The translations under genes and the position numbers were made by a program. Below the pieces are notes generated by a model. That model did not search any database, was not told the origin of the DNA, and saw nothing but the letters and a program-made list of their open reading frames with translations. A DNA stretch of 64,000 nucleotides, taken from assembly GCA_036345935.2 (NCBI GenBank), contig JADWOT020000005.1:18702369-18766368 (forward strand), given 5' to 3'. Of the stretch, positions 37,320 to 50,020 are shown piece by piece. The stretch's first letter is position 1, and each line of letters opens with the position of its first letter. Source of the DNA: Taenia hydatigena (lineage: Eukaryota; Platyhelminthes; Cestoda; Cyclophyllidea; Taeniidae).

Positions 37320-40300
37320 CTACTTGACAGCGACAATGGAAGAGAGGATGTTGGCAAGCTGTTCAAAGAAACCTGTGAACAGCGTGATCGCCTGACCGAC
37401 GCTTGAAGTACAGGTCATTTCTCGACACGAATGCATTGCCAGTTGAGCACCACCGATGTCTGCAGTCATTACTCCCAGATGAGAGGCCAAAATTGGACCG
37501 ATGGTACGGCCGCCTGCCTGATCTTGACGTACTACAAAATCCTTCAACAAAAAAGGGCGGTCTTCAGGGGAACCACACACTTTGTAATAGCTTGAAAGCA
37601 AACGATTCAGGCTTAGAGTTGAGAATAATTTTATTGTTACTGAGAAATCGATTAACGCGGCCCAGATGCCTGGCCCCAAAACCGCTAAACAAAAATGTGA
37701 ACAGCTCAATACATATCATAGCTTTTGCAAATGAGCATTGACCACCCCACTTAGATGACTTCAACGCTGAAAACGGGTGACCAGTAGTACTACCACCTTC
37801 AATTGACTAAAATAAAAAACTCATCTCGCGGAGCTGAAAAGACAACTGAGCATTTCACTAGACACGGAATTGCACGCTCATGCGCAAGGACTGGCCACAA
37901 GAGTTGGAACCATGACCTACAAAAGTGCAATGTCCGGACCAAAAACGGACGTGTGGACACATGCTAAGACTTCTGTACTTATCTGGTTGAGGAAAAAACA
38001 AGATGGATGAGTACACCCAAGATACTAATAACGGACGCATGGGAAGAGCAAGAAAAATATTTTCACGCAAACCTGGAGTGGGACATTCGCTCGTCTAGCA
38101 ACCTCTTTAACGATCGCTGAAGTTAGCCCATTAGTGGCGTAGTTCTGTGAGCAATGATGTTTCAACACCAGACCCTGATGAAAACCCGGTTTGTGTCCAG
38201 GCTCGTATTTCTCAGGCCACGAGGGATGTACCGCGTGAGACTGGTCGGCCGAGAGGAGGAAGGAACGTGCCATTGTACGTTCGAAGAGGCATCGCTCCGA
38301 TCCCACTCCGCCATTAGCATAGCTTGCTGCGTCCGTCCCTCCCCCAATGTTACCTGCCGACTCGGTCGCTTCCGCGGCACCCGCTGCTAACGCCTCCGTA
38401 ACTCTTCGGAAAAGACACTCCGTATAGATCGATTTGGCACCTTGGAGACTACCCGAACCGATTTCTTCGTGGTCGTAGAGACACACCACCCGCACGAATG
38501 AGTCCTCCTTCAAGCTGGGCAGGGAGTTCACTAATGCGCGGATTGAAGCATAAGCGTTGAATTGGTTGTCCAATCGCGGTGCGTGGATAAACTCCTCATG
38601 GAGACCTCCTATTCTTGCTGGTTGGGTGTCCGCTAAGTAGAGCTCTAGTTCGACCAAATCCGATGGTGTGCATTGAAGCTCCGCAGCTAGAAGACGCAGC
38701 AAGCCCGCTGGATGTCCAGAAGGTACTGTCGCATCCGTGGAAGCATTCAACTAGAATGACATGCATAAATAAAAAACTATCAACGACGAATTGGCCAGTC
38801 AAGAGTGTGGAATGTAGACAATCCACCTGTTCGGTAAGAGTGGTGCACAGAATCGGAGCCAGATGGACCTCTGGATCAGGAGCGAAGCTTTTATTAACAT
38901 TACGGTTTAAGTGGATAGCCAGCGAGGGCACACAAGCCAATGGACGATCAATGTGGACAAGACGTTCTTCCAATGCACCAGTAGTGGAATTGCGGACGAT
39001 GCAACGGCCGGCGAGGGTGAGATCGCGATCAAACCAGGTGTACCACAGCCCACCACCATACGTCTGCACCGCAAGTTCGACGAATCCCTCCTTCACCCGC
39101 TCAGACAGGGGCTTTAGCCGAAGACACGGGCTGTCAGTGTGTGCTCCGATGATACCAAAACCCTCGCCGGGCTTATAGGCTCCACCTACAGCAATCGCGA
39201 ATAGAGAAGTACGATTTTTGGTCACAAAGACACAGTCATTTGCCGCCAACTTCCAAGGTTCGTTCTCGGTCAACTCTCGAAAGCCGTTGGCGGTTAGGAT
39301 CTCGCATGCGGATCGCACCACTACAAAAAAACGTAAGAAACACAATTACAGACGTCTCACAGCGATTACAATCTAACGAATAAAGTCAATAATAGATTTT
39401 AAGCAATGCTTACCCCTTAATTAACAAGGCAAGTCCTTAAATTACTTCTGGAAACCGACGCTGATTAATGTAAGCCAACAAAACCCCAATAGCCACACGG
39501 ACATTTAATTGCATAAAGCACTGCTATTTAGATATTTTCAGAGCATAGTTGAGGTTTTCTCTTGAGACTAAGGGGTGTTACTTGACCCAACCAGGAATGC
39601 CATTTTAGAAGCAAGCAGTGCTTCAAAAAATAATGTGGTCGCTCGATCGAATCAGAAATTCGGTAGTACAGAGCACTTTACTTTCTTTCGGTGGAAGGAT
39701 AAGACACCTGGACAACTCTAAAGCACACATTGGCGGTGGGTTCAAATCGAATATTCATGAATACTTTGGGACAGGTGAGAGTCACATAGTGGAACGTCTG
39801 TCCGCTGAAATTTTGAATAACGGAATGACATGCAAACACACGTAGTATCGGCTGAATTAGAATTACAAAGTCTGGAGGTGAGAAATGTCCACGACCGCCA
39901 CCGCCACCACTACAACTGCAGTTTGAGGGAGGAAGAAGAGTCAGGAAGTTAAATTTATGTGCACTCGTTCGCATAAAAGGACGCTTCATTAACATGTCAG
40001 CAACTGGTCACAGTGGTGTAGCGCAGACAATTTCACATGTGCACAAAAAAGTTGCGATGAACGGACGACTATGTTAGTGACACTAGAGATCCCCAATGTA
40101 TTTTAAGCAAGCCAATCTATCTGACATTCGGAATTTCCTGCCAGAGAATTTGAGGGAATTATAGAAATTCAAGAGAAACCCCATCACTACACTTAAAGAA
40201 TTGCGAACTATGGTGAATAATGCCATATAGAATGAATTGAAGGACTCGTCGCCCCCCTCACCGATTGGATTCAAAAAGAAAGGGTGACTTATGCTATACC

Positions 40301-43300
40301 AAGAGCACCTTAATAGCTCGATGCATCATAATGCTACCTGATTAGGCAAACTTTTCCAGTCTGCCACGATTTGGCCTCAGCAATTGCTAATTGTACTAGT
40401 CTCTAAGCCCTTTAATTTGCTCATAACACTGTTTTTTTTTTAATATTCGTATGCATTACAAAGTCTTCACAAATGACTATTATACTAGACCTATCGGCCT
40501 TTCTGGATTTAGAGAGCCGGAAGTCACTCTCCCATTCGACTTTTGCTGCGTTCGGCAGCAAGGTTAAATTAATACGTTGAAAATCAGAATCTGCAAGGGA
40601 TAATCGACCACTGCACCCAAAAGGCTACTAAAAACCAAAAATGTGATTGTTTTCCGGCCAAGAACATCCCAGATCTACTTTATTATTTTGAACTCAGTCA
40701 ACTCGTTTACGACACAAGAATCATTGCATCCGGTTACCGTAAACAAATAAAAACACATGATGCATAGTTGTGACACGGAGGTCAGGTGAGAGGGTGGGAG
40801 CGCCGATCATATAAGGCGCTGACAGCGAACATGTTAAAGCCGCAAAGCTCCAGCCACAGTGACATGACCCAGTGAGCCATGCTTAAAACATTTGTCGCTT
40901 AGATTCCAGGGGAGTGACAGATATACAACCAAGAGGGTGCATAAAGGGACAAATGGACAAATATTCAGGTAGGCAGACACGAGGTATTAATTGGCAGAAA
41001 AGTGGACAGATAGACAAGAAAGACGATTCTGAAGCAAGGGAGTAGATAGATGGATGGATACGAGGTCAATAGAACGAGAGGACAAGTGGACCAGAGAAGC
41101 GTATAAAGTACACACGAACCAGGGCGGTACGGCCGAGTGAGCACGCATTGATGGCGGTAGTGGTAGCAGCAATATAAAACGGGGTCATTCTATGACCTCA
41201 GATACCAGCCACCCGCAGGTGCAAGTGTGTGCATTCTCTGTGCTCGTGTGCGAGCGCGTACAAAGGCAGATCTAAGACACGGACAACCTAGCCTCAAAGC
41301 TCCTTACCCGTCAATAACTCAAAATCTATCACTTCTTGCGTCCTCTCTTCTTACATCCACCCACATTCACAAACATCCTATTCTAAAGATGGGCCCCATA
41401 GGAGTGGCGGGCGATTGAGCAGGCCCAAGTTTTGCCAAGTCTACAGCGCTGAAATTTCGGTTTTGAATGTAATGACACGAAGGCCTTTTCGGTCACCGGT
41501 GATTCGACATGTATGCCTCATATAACATTCTGGAAGGTTTTGGACGCTGCCAATCTTAGCTATGAGGTTTTTTTTCAATTGCTTGGGATTTGACCTATGT
41601 TGCCAGTTCCCAGTCGCTCTGTACGCTCAGAATAAGACCATTCACATAATTAACTGCCATGTAACGCATTCAGAGATAACTTATGTGCCGCAACAAACTA
41701 ATAATAATGACACGCTCGAGTCAACGAATATGCCACTGAACATGATGGCAGAAACTCGCTCGAACAGTTGTGAGCTCTTCTTCCACAAAGAACCATATCA
41801 AGGGACGGTGACCTGAAACGCCACTTCTGAGCATAAATGAAGATTGAGGGAGCGGAGGTGTGAGCACAATTACTCAACAGAAAACCTGAATTAGCTCACC
41901 GGCTAATTGGATTAGCCGAGTGAAGGAATAAAACCAAAAAGCGATAAAAAGACAAAAGCGAAGAAGCCGAATATGTCGACATTGATTTAGTACGCATACG
42001 CGTTACCAATATCAACACATCACGTATCATATGCATGATCTATTTGAAAAACTGCCAATAAACTTCCAGCAGAAACAACACTTCTGTTTCAGTCCTTTGA
42101 CCAAAAAGTAATGGGAATGACGCAACAAGTACTATCATAAAGTCAAATCGGGGATTTCTTTAGTCGCAACTCCTGTTCTCCTGGTAGTACGACAGTATGT
42201 GACTTGCTGAATGAGCCAGATGAACGGATGAATGGAGAAGTAAAGGCGCGCATGGAGTGGGCTGTTCAAACAAGTCTATACACTCGCACACCTTGAGAGG
42301 TCAATCAACAGTGGGCGTCAACCTCTGAGAAGGTCCGAGCTCCACTTTCACATCGTACATCGCGTGTGCACACGCAAACACAACGAGTTGCCTTCCCATT
42401 GGCTCGAAAAGATCAGCAAAGTGATGAGGCTAAATTGAGACAGCGAAGCTCAACGCACAGATTAGTTCAGTTCAGTTTGACCGAACGGCGAGAAGCAAGT
42501 CGCATAATTTATTCTAATGGGATGCACATAGCCGTGCACGCACGCACACAGTGTGGAATAGAGCGGACAGCGTCCGTGCATACTTTTAATTTTTTTAATT
42601 AACAGGCAAAAAACTCAGCACCTTAGACTATGCATCGCGCAACAACTTGAGAGGTTGCTCCCTACTTAAAGGGCCTAAGAAGTTAGAAGTACACAAAAGG
42701 GTTATTACCAAGAGAGGAGATTACCAACTGCTCTCGTGTTTTCTCGATCGTTCAGTGAGAGAACAAATGGAGCTATGAAAAGCGCACGTGTGCGCATACG
42801 CAACACACGCGCGGCCAAGTAAGTGTGCAATCAAGTGTGGAGATGGATCACACTTGAAGGGCACTGAATGAGTGTGAGAGAGAAATAGAGATTAACAGCC
42901 TACAAGAGCGCACGTAAGCACTCACACACGTACGCACGGTTTTGTGGCTGTGAGCAGGCGTGCCTACATACACACACTGCCCACACTGATCAATAAGAAG
43001 AGATCTGCTGCTGCTTCTGCAGCTGCATCTGATGCTACCTCTACTACCACGACTCTTGACGATGGAAATTGAATTATTTGGTCACTGCACGCCAAACTCA
43101 CTCTTGGTATCAATCAATGCCACCTGAAGTCTCATGCACACACAAGCGCGCGAGCGCTCGAATTTACAAAAAAGATATTGGGATTGAGAAGGGAATACGA
43201 TAGGACCAACCACTCCCCGCTTTTATGGAAAGAAAATTCATCATCTAATCTGTCAGGACTGAAATTACTTTCGATTGGAAGATGCCAAATAATAATCTAC

Positions 43301-43997
43301 GGACACCTCGGAGCCTTTGAACCAATAAGAACCGCCCTTGTGTAAAAAACCTAAACATTAATTCGGAATGCAAATCTGCTTCCTGAAGAGACGGAACAGA
43401 ATTTTTGACAACCCAACACTAGGTGTGAATAAAAAGGAATGAAAGATGATTAAATCTCATTTTCGTTCAATAAGAACTAAAAAGTGAAAGTGAATTCTCT
43501 CGTCGATTAAACAGACAGGAATTTCAGTCTACTGAAATTAAATCACGGGATGATTTCGGCGGAATAGAAAGTTACAAAGTTATGCTACTAGTAGAATTTT
43601 CAGCCTGTTGGATCAGTCGAATTTGATGTTGAGTGAAAAACCGACAAATTAAGTCGGAAATTTTATGTGAGAGATATAAGACAAATTCCGAAAATCAAAT
43701 TATGTATGCGAATCGCTATAGGAAAACAAAGCAAAAAAACAATCTTAGTACCTTAAGCATGGAGAAAATTAAAAATCTAAAGAAATTTTAAAACACAGAG
43801 GCGAGAAGAAATTTAAATCGCAGGTTGAAAGAATGAAATTTGAACATTCTTCAAAGAAAGACTAAAAACACCGACCCAGAAAGCAATAGGACATATGAAA
43901 TAAAATGTCGGAGTGTGCTTCATTATGAAACCTACTTACCATGGAAAGGCGAAGGTGATTTATTGATAAAGTTGATAAGTTCTTTAGCGAAGGCCAT
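37320..43997 (-). CDS. DNPEP: Aspartyl aminopeptidase (family M18), complete
   Basis: Cytosolic dizinc aminopeptidase that removes N-terminal Asp/Glu from peptides and normally works as a dodecamer (family knowledge). Exons in order: 43997-43940, 39320-38827, 38750-38073 and 37541-37320, giving 483 residues, close to the usual 475-485. It starts [19 protein letters not shown], where [10 protein letters not shown] is the classic M18 opening, and an in-frame stop lies upstream. The metal and catalytic residues I recall for the family are present: His80 ([10 protein letters not shown]), Asp245 (APRLDNQF), Glu279-Glu280 (YDHEEIGS), Asp353 ([10 protein letters not shown]) and His447 ([10 protein letters not shown]). 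[20 protein letters not shown] is diagnostic. An Ala/Gly-rich insert of roughly 20-30 residues near 308-340 is absent from human DNPEP. The first exon is only 58 nt, lies 4.6 kb from the second and sits just behind the stop codon of the gene upstream. Confidence 0.93.
39321..43939 (-). other. DNPEP first intron, 4.6 kb
   Basis: Bounded by CATG|gtaagt and TTTTTTTGTAG. No nested gene recognised. It contains scattered alternating purine-pyrimidine stretches (about 42530-42560 and 42780-43160) and ordinary AT-rich DNA. Confidence 0.75.
42780..43160. repeat. Interrupted alternating purine-pyrimidine stretch
   Basis: Blocks such as GCGCACGTGTGCGCATACGC, CACACACGTACGCACGG, ACATACACACACTGCCC and CACACACAAGCGCGCGAGCGC, interspersed with ordinary sequence and a CTGCTGCTTCTGCAGCTGC patch. 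Confidence 0.5.
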
Positions 43998-44004
43998 TTG
44001 TGTT

Positions 44005-44024
44005 TGGGGTAACCGCTACAAAAC
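44005..44024 (-). promoter_or_regulatory. Splice-acceptor-like site ahead of the DNPEP start
   Basis: On the minus strand ATTGTTTTGTAG|CGG places a good acceptor at 44016-44017, with 18 nt between it and the DNPEP ATG. An AUG supplied by a spliced leader and joined here would be in frame with DNPEP (the six intervening codons are all sense). Spliced leaders that end in AUG are known in schistosomes and Echinococcus. The site could instead be an ordinary acceptor for an untranslated first exon, or chance. Confidence 0.35.
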
Positions 44025-44116
44025 AATTATAATAGGGAAACAACATTATATTCCATACTTCCATCACAGACAAAATAAGGTAGCAGAAGGGGTTACGTTC
44101 CATGCTCGATTGATTA

Positions 44117-47100
44117 TTAACTCGGACACAAACCACAAATTGAAAACCCATCCCCAAAGGAAACTAAAATTCGGAGAAATGGAGAGAGAAATGGAGGGGA
44201 CCGACACGCTTGCAGGCCGTAGTACGAGGCGAAAGCAATGTTAGCTGAGAGCGAGGGTAGTGGCAGTGATGATGAGTGGTTAAGGTGGTCTGCGCAGCTT
44301 ACTGCAATGACAGCGACAGCTGCTGCCGCTGCGGCCGCAGCGCTGCCACCACTACTATTGGCGACGGTGGCTGCAAGAGCATTCGGTGCTGCAGCAGTGC
44401 TGCCAATGAGAGAATTGAGACAATTGGGCAACTGTAGTTTACGAAGGAGGGCACCAGCTGCCGTGGCGTTGGTGACAGCAGCCGGTGGTGGGGGCGTAGG
44501 GAAGCCCATCGGCGAGGGGAGGTCGAGGAGAAGGTCTCCAAGGTTTGATGGGACCAACTGTTTGCCGTCGGGACGTGTCGCTGTCGCCGCTGCAGCAGCC
44601 AGAAGTAGCCTCTGTAACGAGTCCACTACCACGCTTGCCTCGGCTGAGTTGGATACACCACTGGAGGCAGTGGAGGGAAAGACAAGAGGCAGATGTGAGG
44701 CGGTAGCGGCAGAAGGTAGTGGAGGCGCGTGTTGTGTCGGAGGAAGCGACGATGACTGCAGCGGTGGTGCTTGAGGTGGTGGCGGTGGTGCTGGGGAATA
44801 AATGGAGGCGAGAGAACGCGAGAGGGAAGTGGAAATCAGCGCCTCGGCAGCGATGCTTGTTGGTGTTTGCAGCGGTGGTGGTGGTGGTGGAGGAAGAAGA
44901 AGGTGAGGCGTTGCGGAGGTGAAGTGGGTGGTCACAGCAAAGGTGGGCGGAGGAGCGGCGACAGAAGGGGAGGCGAAGAAAGGTGTCGTAGAGGTCATGC
45001 TATCTAGAACATCACTTGAAAGCGACGCGCAAATAAAGGACGGTGCAGAGGAGGGGGTAGTTGTGAAGATGCCAGTCGAAGACAACTGTTGATGTTGCTG
45101 TAGTTGCAGTGGCGTGCTGTTGTTGCTATTGTTGCTACCACAATCACCGCCACCACCCGGTGAATTCGACTCCGTGTTGATGCCCAGTAGGGACTACAAG
45201 TGAACAAGGCAAAGCAACATTCAATCAGTCCTCACGTTCTGTAGCTTGTGTCGTCTGATTAGCTAGGACAACGCCTCGGTGGCTTGCACAGCCAAAAAAA
45301 CTAGTAAAGTTATCTTCATACGCCTTGAGAATATAACAATCACAGATAGTTTTAGCTTCGCTCAGAGTGTCATCCATCGTATGGACAGTCCTCAAACAAT
45401 ACAAAACTAAGTAAACGTTATATTGTGCATCGCCATAAAACCGAGACGTTTAACTACTAATATACCCTTGAACCATAAGTAGTTCCATTTTAGGAGCCAA
45501 AAAATTGATTCCACTCAATCTTTTAGAAAAGCTAGATCAGGAATGGACATGAATGTAGACGATACCGTCGACTAAAGTTATAATGAGCTGTTTGAATAAA
45601 AAAACAAGTTTAGCTTTTAAGAAACTCTACAAGCGAACATTCAATGAGACATGGAACGGAAGTTGATTTCCTTTTAATTCGATGTAAAAGAGCTGAGGAC
45701 TTCACAAAGTAGCGCATGAATTTCAGTGGTAAAAGCGAACTGAAAATTAGGGGATATTATTTGCCTAGAGCAGAGAAATGCCTCAAAAGCATTCTGACAG
45801 AAGCAAATCTCAGACCGTTACAAACTTTGGGTCAACGAATTCCGAAAAAAACGACATCATGAAAAACGGTCATTGCGATTGTGGCGCGAATTTAAAGGCC
45901 CACGAACTTAATGCGGAATGACATGAACTTGTACGATGTGAATGCCGAAAGTTGTGCATTAGAAAATTCAACAATATTTCCTCAAACAGACATTTCGACG
46001 ATCTTAATTAAATCCAGAACTTTGCCTTAAAACAGCATTAGGTGAATAAACCCAAAAATTGGGAAAGGACGATAGAAGAACACAACCCACCTCCGCTTGT
46101 TTCGGGGAAGACGCAGCCGAGGCCTGGGACAACGAACTCATCGATTTTCCCTGGGCAGCCAAAGAACTCCAATTCTGCATTGGCACTTGAGTAGGTAGCC
46201 CTGAGACATTGTTCCAAGGGCTCTCTAGACGTGAGAGCACGCTACCACTACCAACCCCTCCTGGAGGGGTAGCTGTATGCGTCGCTCTCAACAAGTTCGT
46301 CGTATCGAGGGAAAAACTGAAGGATCCGGCTTGTGCCGATGACAGGGGTGGTTGAAGCGCCACTGAGGTTTGCGGCGCTCCAGTCACTGCTACCGACGGA
46401 GTATCCAGGCGAACATGATGATGTTGGTGGTGGTAATCTCCTCCACCAGAGTTATTGGACGCAGTGGTAGTAGCAGCTACAGTGGCCGAAGGCTTACATC
46501 GATTGTTGGGCAGAATAATGTGATTTTTGCGCACATAGTCACATAGCGAGGACTTCGCAATGTTGTATCGCGAGGCAGCTTTGCGCATCGAGATCTTCTG
46601 CTCCTTTACATCACGGACAGCCTTCTCTAGGAGCTCTTTGCGCTCCTCGGGTTTGTGGCGAGGCCGTTTCAATGGGGTGGTAGAGGGCGGAGTCGTAAGT
46701 GCAGGCGCCTCAGGTTTGATAATCACTTCAGTTAGTGACGGTGGTGGCGGTTGCTGTTGCGGTAGGGGAAATGACACTTCCGCAGGGATTGTGGAAGTAT
46801 CCATGATGGTGGGTTGGGCCGTAGGGGAGAGTGGAGAAGGGTCGGGTTGTGGGAGACCCATGTTGGACTCGGTAGGAGACAGAGATGCAGTGGCGGTGGT
46901 AGTAGCGGCAACAGAGACAGTGGAGGGAGTAATGGGATCGACGCTAGCCATGCTCTCTGTATGTGTGTGCGCCGAACGTGCGATCGCGTGTGTGCTCAGG
47001 GCGTCTGCAGCCGACTGATATGGCGCACGCTCTGTGCGTATGTGTACGCCAGCACGGTGAGTTGAGAGCCCCAGAGTATTGTGCATGCGTGCGTGCGTGC

Positions 47101-47323
47101 AAATAGACACACACGTACGCACAATGAGTGCTCTCCATACCACTGGGTGTGCGTATGTGTGCTCGTACACGCAGCGGGGCGATTGGCTAGAGGCCTCTTG
47201 AGCGATGGACGTTGGTGCTTGTTTACGAGCGCCCCCATGGTGCCAAGACTTTGGAACCACAGCCTTCACGTAATCGTCATCGGACATCAGCCATTTGATC
47301 ACATCAACCCCACTTTCTTGCAT
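44117..47323 (-). CDS. Pipsqueak-type helix-turn-helix DNA-binding protein
   Basis: Two exons are visible, 47323-46091 and 45193-44117, both phase 0 at GAG|gtgggt and CTTGTAG|TCC. Together they give 769 residues if the ATG at 47323 is the start. A basic KRPRHKPEERKELLEKAV start leads into an HTH_psq-like domain at about residues 220-268, with EQKISMRKAASRYNIAKSSL and CDYVRKN; this fold binds DNA in Pipsqueak, E93/LCoR and CENP-B-like proteins. The rest is low complexity: Thr/Ala/Pro and His stretches in exon 1, then Ser/Asn/Gln, long Pro and Ala runs in exon 2, ending SICGLCPS. The opening MQESGVDVIKWLMSDDDYVK reads like real coding sequence, but TTTTTCATAG just before the ATG could be a splice acceptor, so more exons may lie upstream. 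Predicted nuclear transcription regulator; target genes and exact family are unknown. Confidence 0.75.
45194..46090 (-). other. Intron of the Pipsqueak-type gene
   Basis: 897 bp between GAG|gtgggt and CACTTGTAG. AT-rich, with no coding sequence recognised. Confidence 0.7.
46957..47226 (-). repeat. Alternating purine-pyrimidine tract inside a coding exon
   Basis: Exactly 270 nt, rich in CACACAC, GTACGC and TGCATGCGTGCGTGC. It reads through without a stop as a Cys/His/Thr/Arg-rich stretch. It is flanked on the minus strand by GCTC|gtaaac and CATACAG|AG, which would join in phase. It may be coding, an intron, or a retained intron of length 3n. Confidence 0.55.
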
Positions 47324-47435
47324 ATGCTATGAAAAATTGCATTTTAACACGTCCGTTTGAGAGCGGCACCGAATGTATCTTTTGCGGGCTAAGGTGGTCA
47401 ATTTTCATCTAAGATCCTAGGAGCGACAGCATGAT

Positions 47436-48580
47436 TTACCTTAAGTAGAGTGCCCTTCTGAATGGATGAGAGTTGACCAAGTAGAAGAGTCCACCAACGA
47501 CGCTTGAGCGATACCACCTTCCCTGATAAAACGGTAAAGCAGGAAGATCCAACGTGCTTTCAAAGGGATCGGAAAGTGGCATCCACTTTTTCCAACATAA
47601 TTTTAAAACTAGATAATGTAGACTTAGATCTTGGGGAAACAAATACAAGACTTAAGCTTTCCATACTCCTCCATTGAAAGGTGGTAATTTAAGCAGTAGT
47701 TTCGGGAGAATGGTTCAAGACAAAGGACATTTAGGGGCAATGATTGCGATAAATGTCTTTGTTGAGTACAAAGCACCTATAACGAGGATTACTTATGCGG
47801 GAAGCTCACAAACAGCACTGACAGAGAAATCGGGTTCTCAACGCTACCTCCCATTCGGAGACTAACGTCACATTTTGAGGTAAGTGCTCGGAACGTGATA
47901 TAAGGAATTAGAAACCGCCATAGAACATGACCTCCACTACAATACTTTGCTTGTTTCTCCATCACGTCTCATCCCTTCGCCACCACTGCCGATACCGACG
48001 AGCGTTGATGCTGATACACTGATTGCCACCTCCTATAGCGCCTTCTTGTAGCAGCGGAAAAGTGCCAATAGCAAACAACTGGTGCCCACCGGACACCATG
48101 TCCCGGATCTTTCTCCACCGACTGGAAACTCACGCTACTACTGCCGTTAATACCCTCCCAGTTATTATTGCAGGCCTCTACAACCACTCATTACTACCAT
48201 CACCACTGCTCCTGCTTTCAACTAACACCTCTCGGGTCGTGCCACGTCCGCACTTAAAGGTATTGATTTTCCCACGGCCTGCGGGCGAACCGAGCGCCAT
48301 CCAACTTTTAATGTTCCTACTCCCTGTCCGGGTTTTGGTTGTGGGAATGGCTTCTGGTTTTGCGATTTGTGTCCAAATCGATAATCGATCCAGCGTAGGG
48401 CGCAAAGACAAAGGTCAAAACACAGCACCGCACTCCGGTGTTACTTACCTCAGCCTCACCGTTGGAAACGCTACACCTAGGTGGAGAATGAAACGACACG
48501 TAAAAATGAGGTTGAAATGTGCATCCATAATAGCCAAACTAGTAAAAAATGCGCCTAGACACTGCTGCCTCGGATCATAG
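47436..48580 (-). other. Possible upstream exons of the Pipsqueak-type gene
   Basis: A minus-strand frame at 47648-47436 reads KWMPLSDPFESTLDLPALPF and ends in a plausible donor, TTAAG|gtaaat. If joined at AAAG|TGGG it would continue in frame into GVDVIKWLMSDDDYVK. Further upstream, CCACCTAG|GTG...GCTGAG|gtaagt at about 48487-48460 has the shape of a short exon. A long plus-strand frame (48023-48580) overlaps this area. The region is GC-richer than its flanks, but I cannot fix the gene model. Confidence 0.25.
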
Positions 48581-49739
48581 CCATAGACAAAAAAAGTATG
48601 AGCTTAAAGTGAAGAACGGAATTTATTGGTACGAAAGCCACGGAAAAAAAAACTATTTATAACACCCAGGCTTTCACATTCAGCTGCACTAGTGTAAATG
48701 TCTGTCTTATTTTATCTCGTAGATATATGCATTTACATCGCCAGTTTAAGTGGCAGTTCTTTTAAAAAGCCCCAAAGTATCTATAGATTAGACTGACTAT
48801 GGAAGCTTAAGGAAGTAAAATGTGAAAACGAAAGATAATTTGCGAATCATCACAGTGTAGGAGAAAGGCGACAACATCTAGTTAGATGTTTGCTACTCCT
48901 AGTTTAAACACTGCCAAAAGTAATGCAGAATAAGGAAGCAGAACCAGATCAAAACGGTAACTTTAGCATAAACAAATTTTGCTAGTTGGATGAGCAACAA
49001 AATACACAATTCCAGGAGGATTAAAAGCCCACCAATGAAGTATCATTATCTAGCGTTTGTCTATTTTACCAAAATAAATTACTACTTCTGAGATAGGTCT
49101 GTGCGGATAAGTCTTTTGAATAATTAAGAGACGCATCGACTGGATGGTCGAATAGCCTTCAATTCAGGCAAGGGGAAGATGTCTAAACTATCCCAGTAAT
49201 CCAATATCTTAAAATGTTAGGAAAAGAGATGCCCAGATCGGAATTCGACTTGTGAGCAGCTTTCATAACGATGTCTTGTTTAGACTACGATAGCAGAAGA
49301 ATATAACAGTTAATACAATAACGGTGAAGCATGAAGATGTTTAACTTCAATCACAACAATGAAGAATGACGGAGCTCTAATAATACACCTAGAACAATTG
49401 TGCACTACAGAAATAAAGAACTCCACTCTAATTGCAACGGTGAAAGAGTACACCAGTCCCTTTCCAGCTTAAACGGCAAAACACCGAAGCGTTTAGCTCC
49501 AAATACGGCCAAACCTACAGCGATTTTGGGATTCTAAACAGAGCAGCAGTAACGAGAGGAAGTGAGTTCACGTCCAGCATGAACATGCATCAGCCTATGG
49601 AAACCTGAGCATACACAGAGGCAACCGTTATTGTCGTGGCGTCTTCTGGAACATAACCCGATGTGACCGTCACCGCCTTAGTCAAAGCAATAGCTACAGA
49701 AGCGGTGGCAGCTGCCAAATGCAATTAAAGACGATCTTA

Positions 49740-50020
49740 TGTACACTTGCGCCTGCGTGAGCGCGAAAGGCGCACACAGACAGGCGGATAGTAGACGTGC
49801 TCAAACAGGATCAAAGGACTATTGAACCTACTCTTCAAGGCGCATGGATGTACATGGCTTGCCTGCTCGCACTTTCTACCTCGTCTACGGCCTTTCTCGC
49901 AGTGTGCACACATGAACGTCTACTTGAAATGGGTGGGGCCGATTTCAAAACACCTGATGACTAATTGCATGTGTTACGTGTGTGCTTGTACGTATGTGCA
50001 TGTGTGTGTGCATCTGAAGA
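49740..50020. repeat. Alternating purine-pyrimidine stretch
   Basis: GCGCGAAAGGCGCACACAGAC and, later, GTGTTACGTGTGTGCTTG and GTATGTGCATGTGTGTGTGC. Same type as the tracts at 32.6, 34.2, 47.1 and 53.5 kb. Confidence 0.5.

Noticed and set aside
38615..39178. 187-codon plus-strand frame
   Set aside because: Antisense shadow of DNPEP exons, where the minus strand carries all the M18 catalytic motifs.
44238..44774. Long plus-strand frame rich in Ala, Gly and Val opposite the Pipsqueak-type gene
   Set aside because: It is the antisense shadow of the Ala/Pro/Ser-rich minus-strand exon. The minus strand has phase-0 splice sites and continues the HTH protein.
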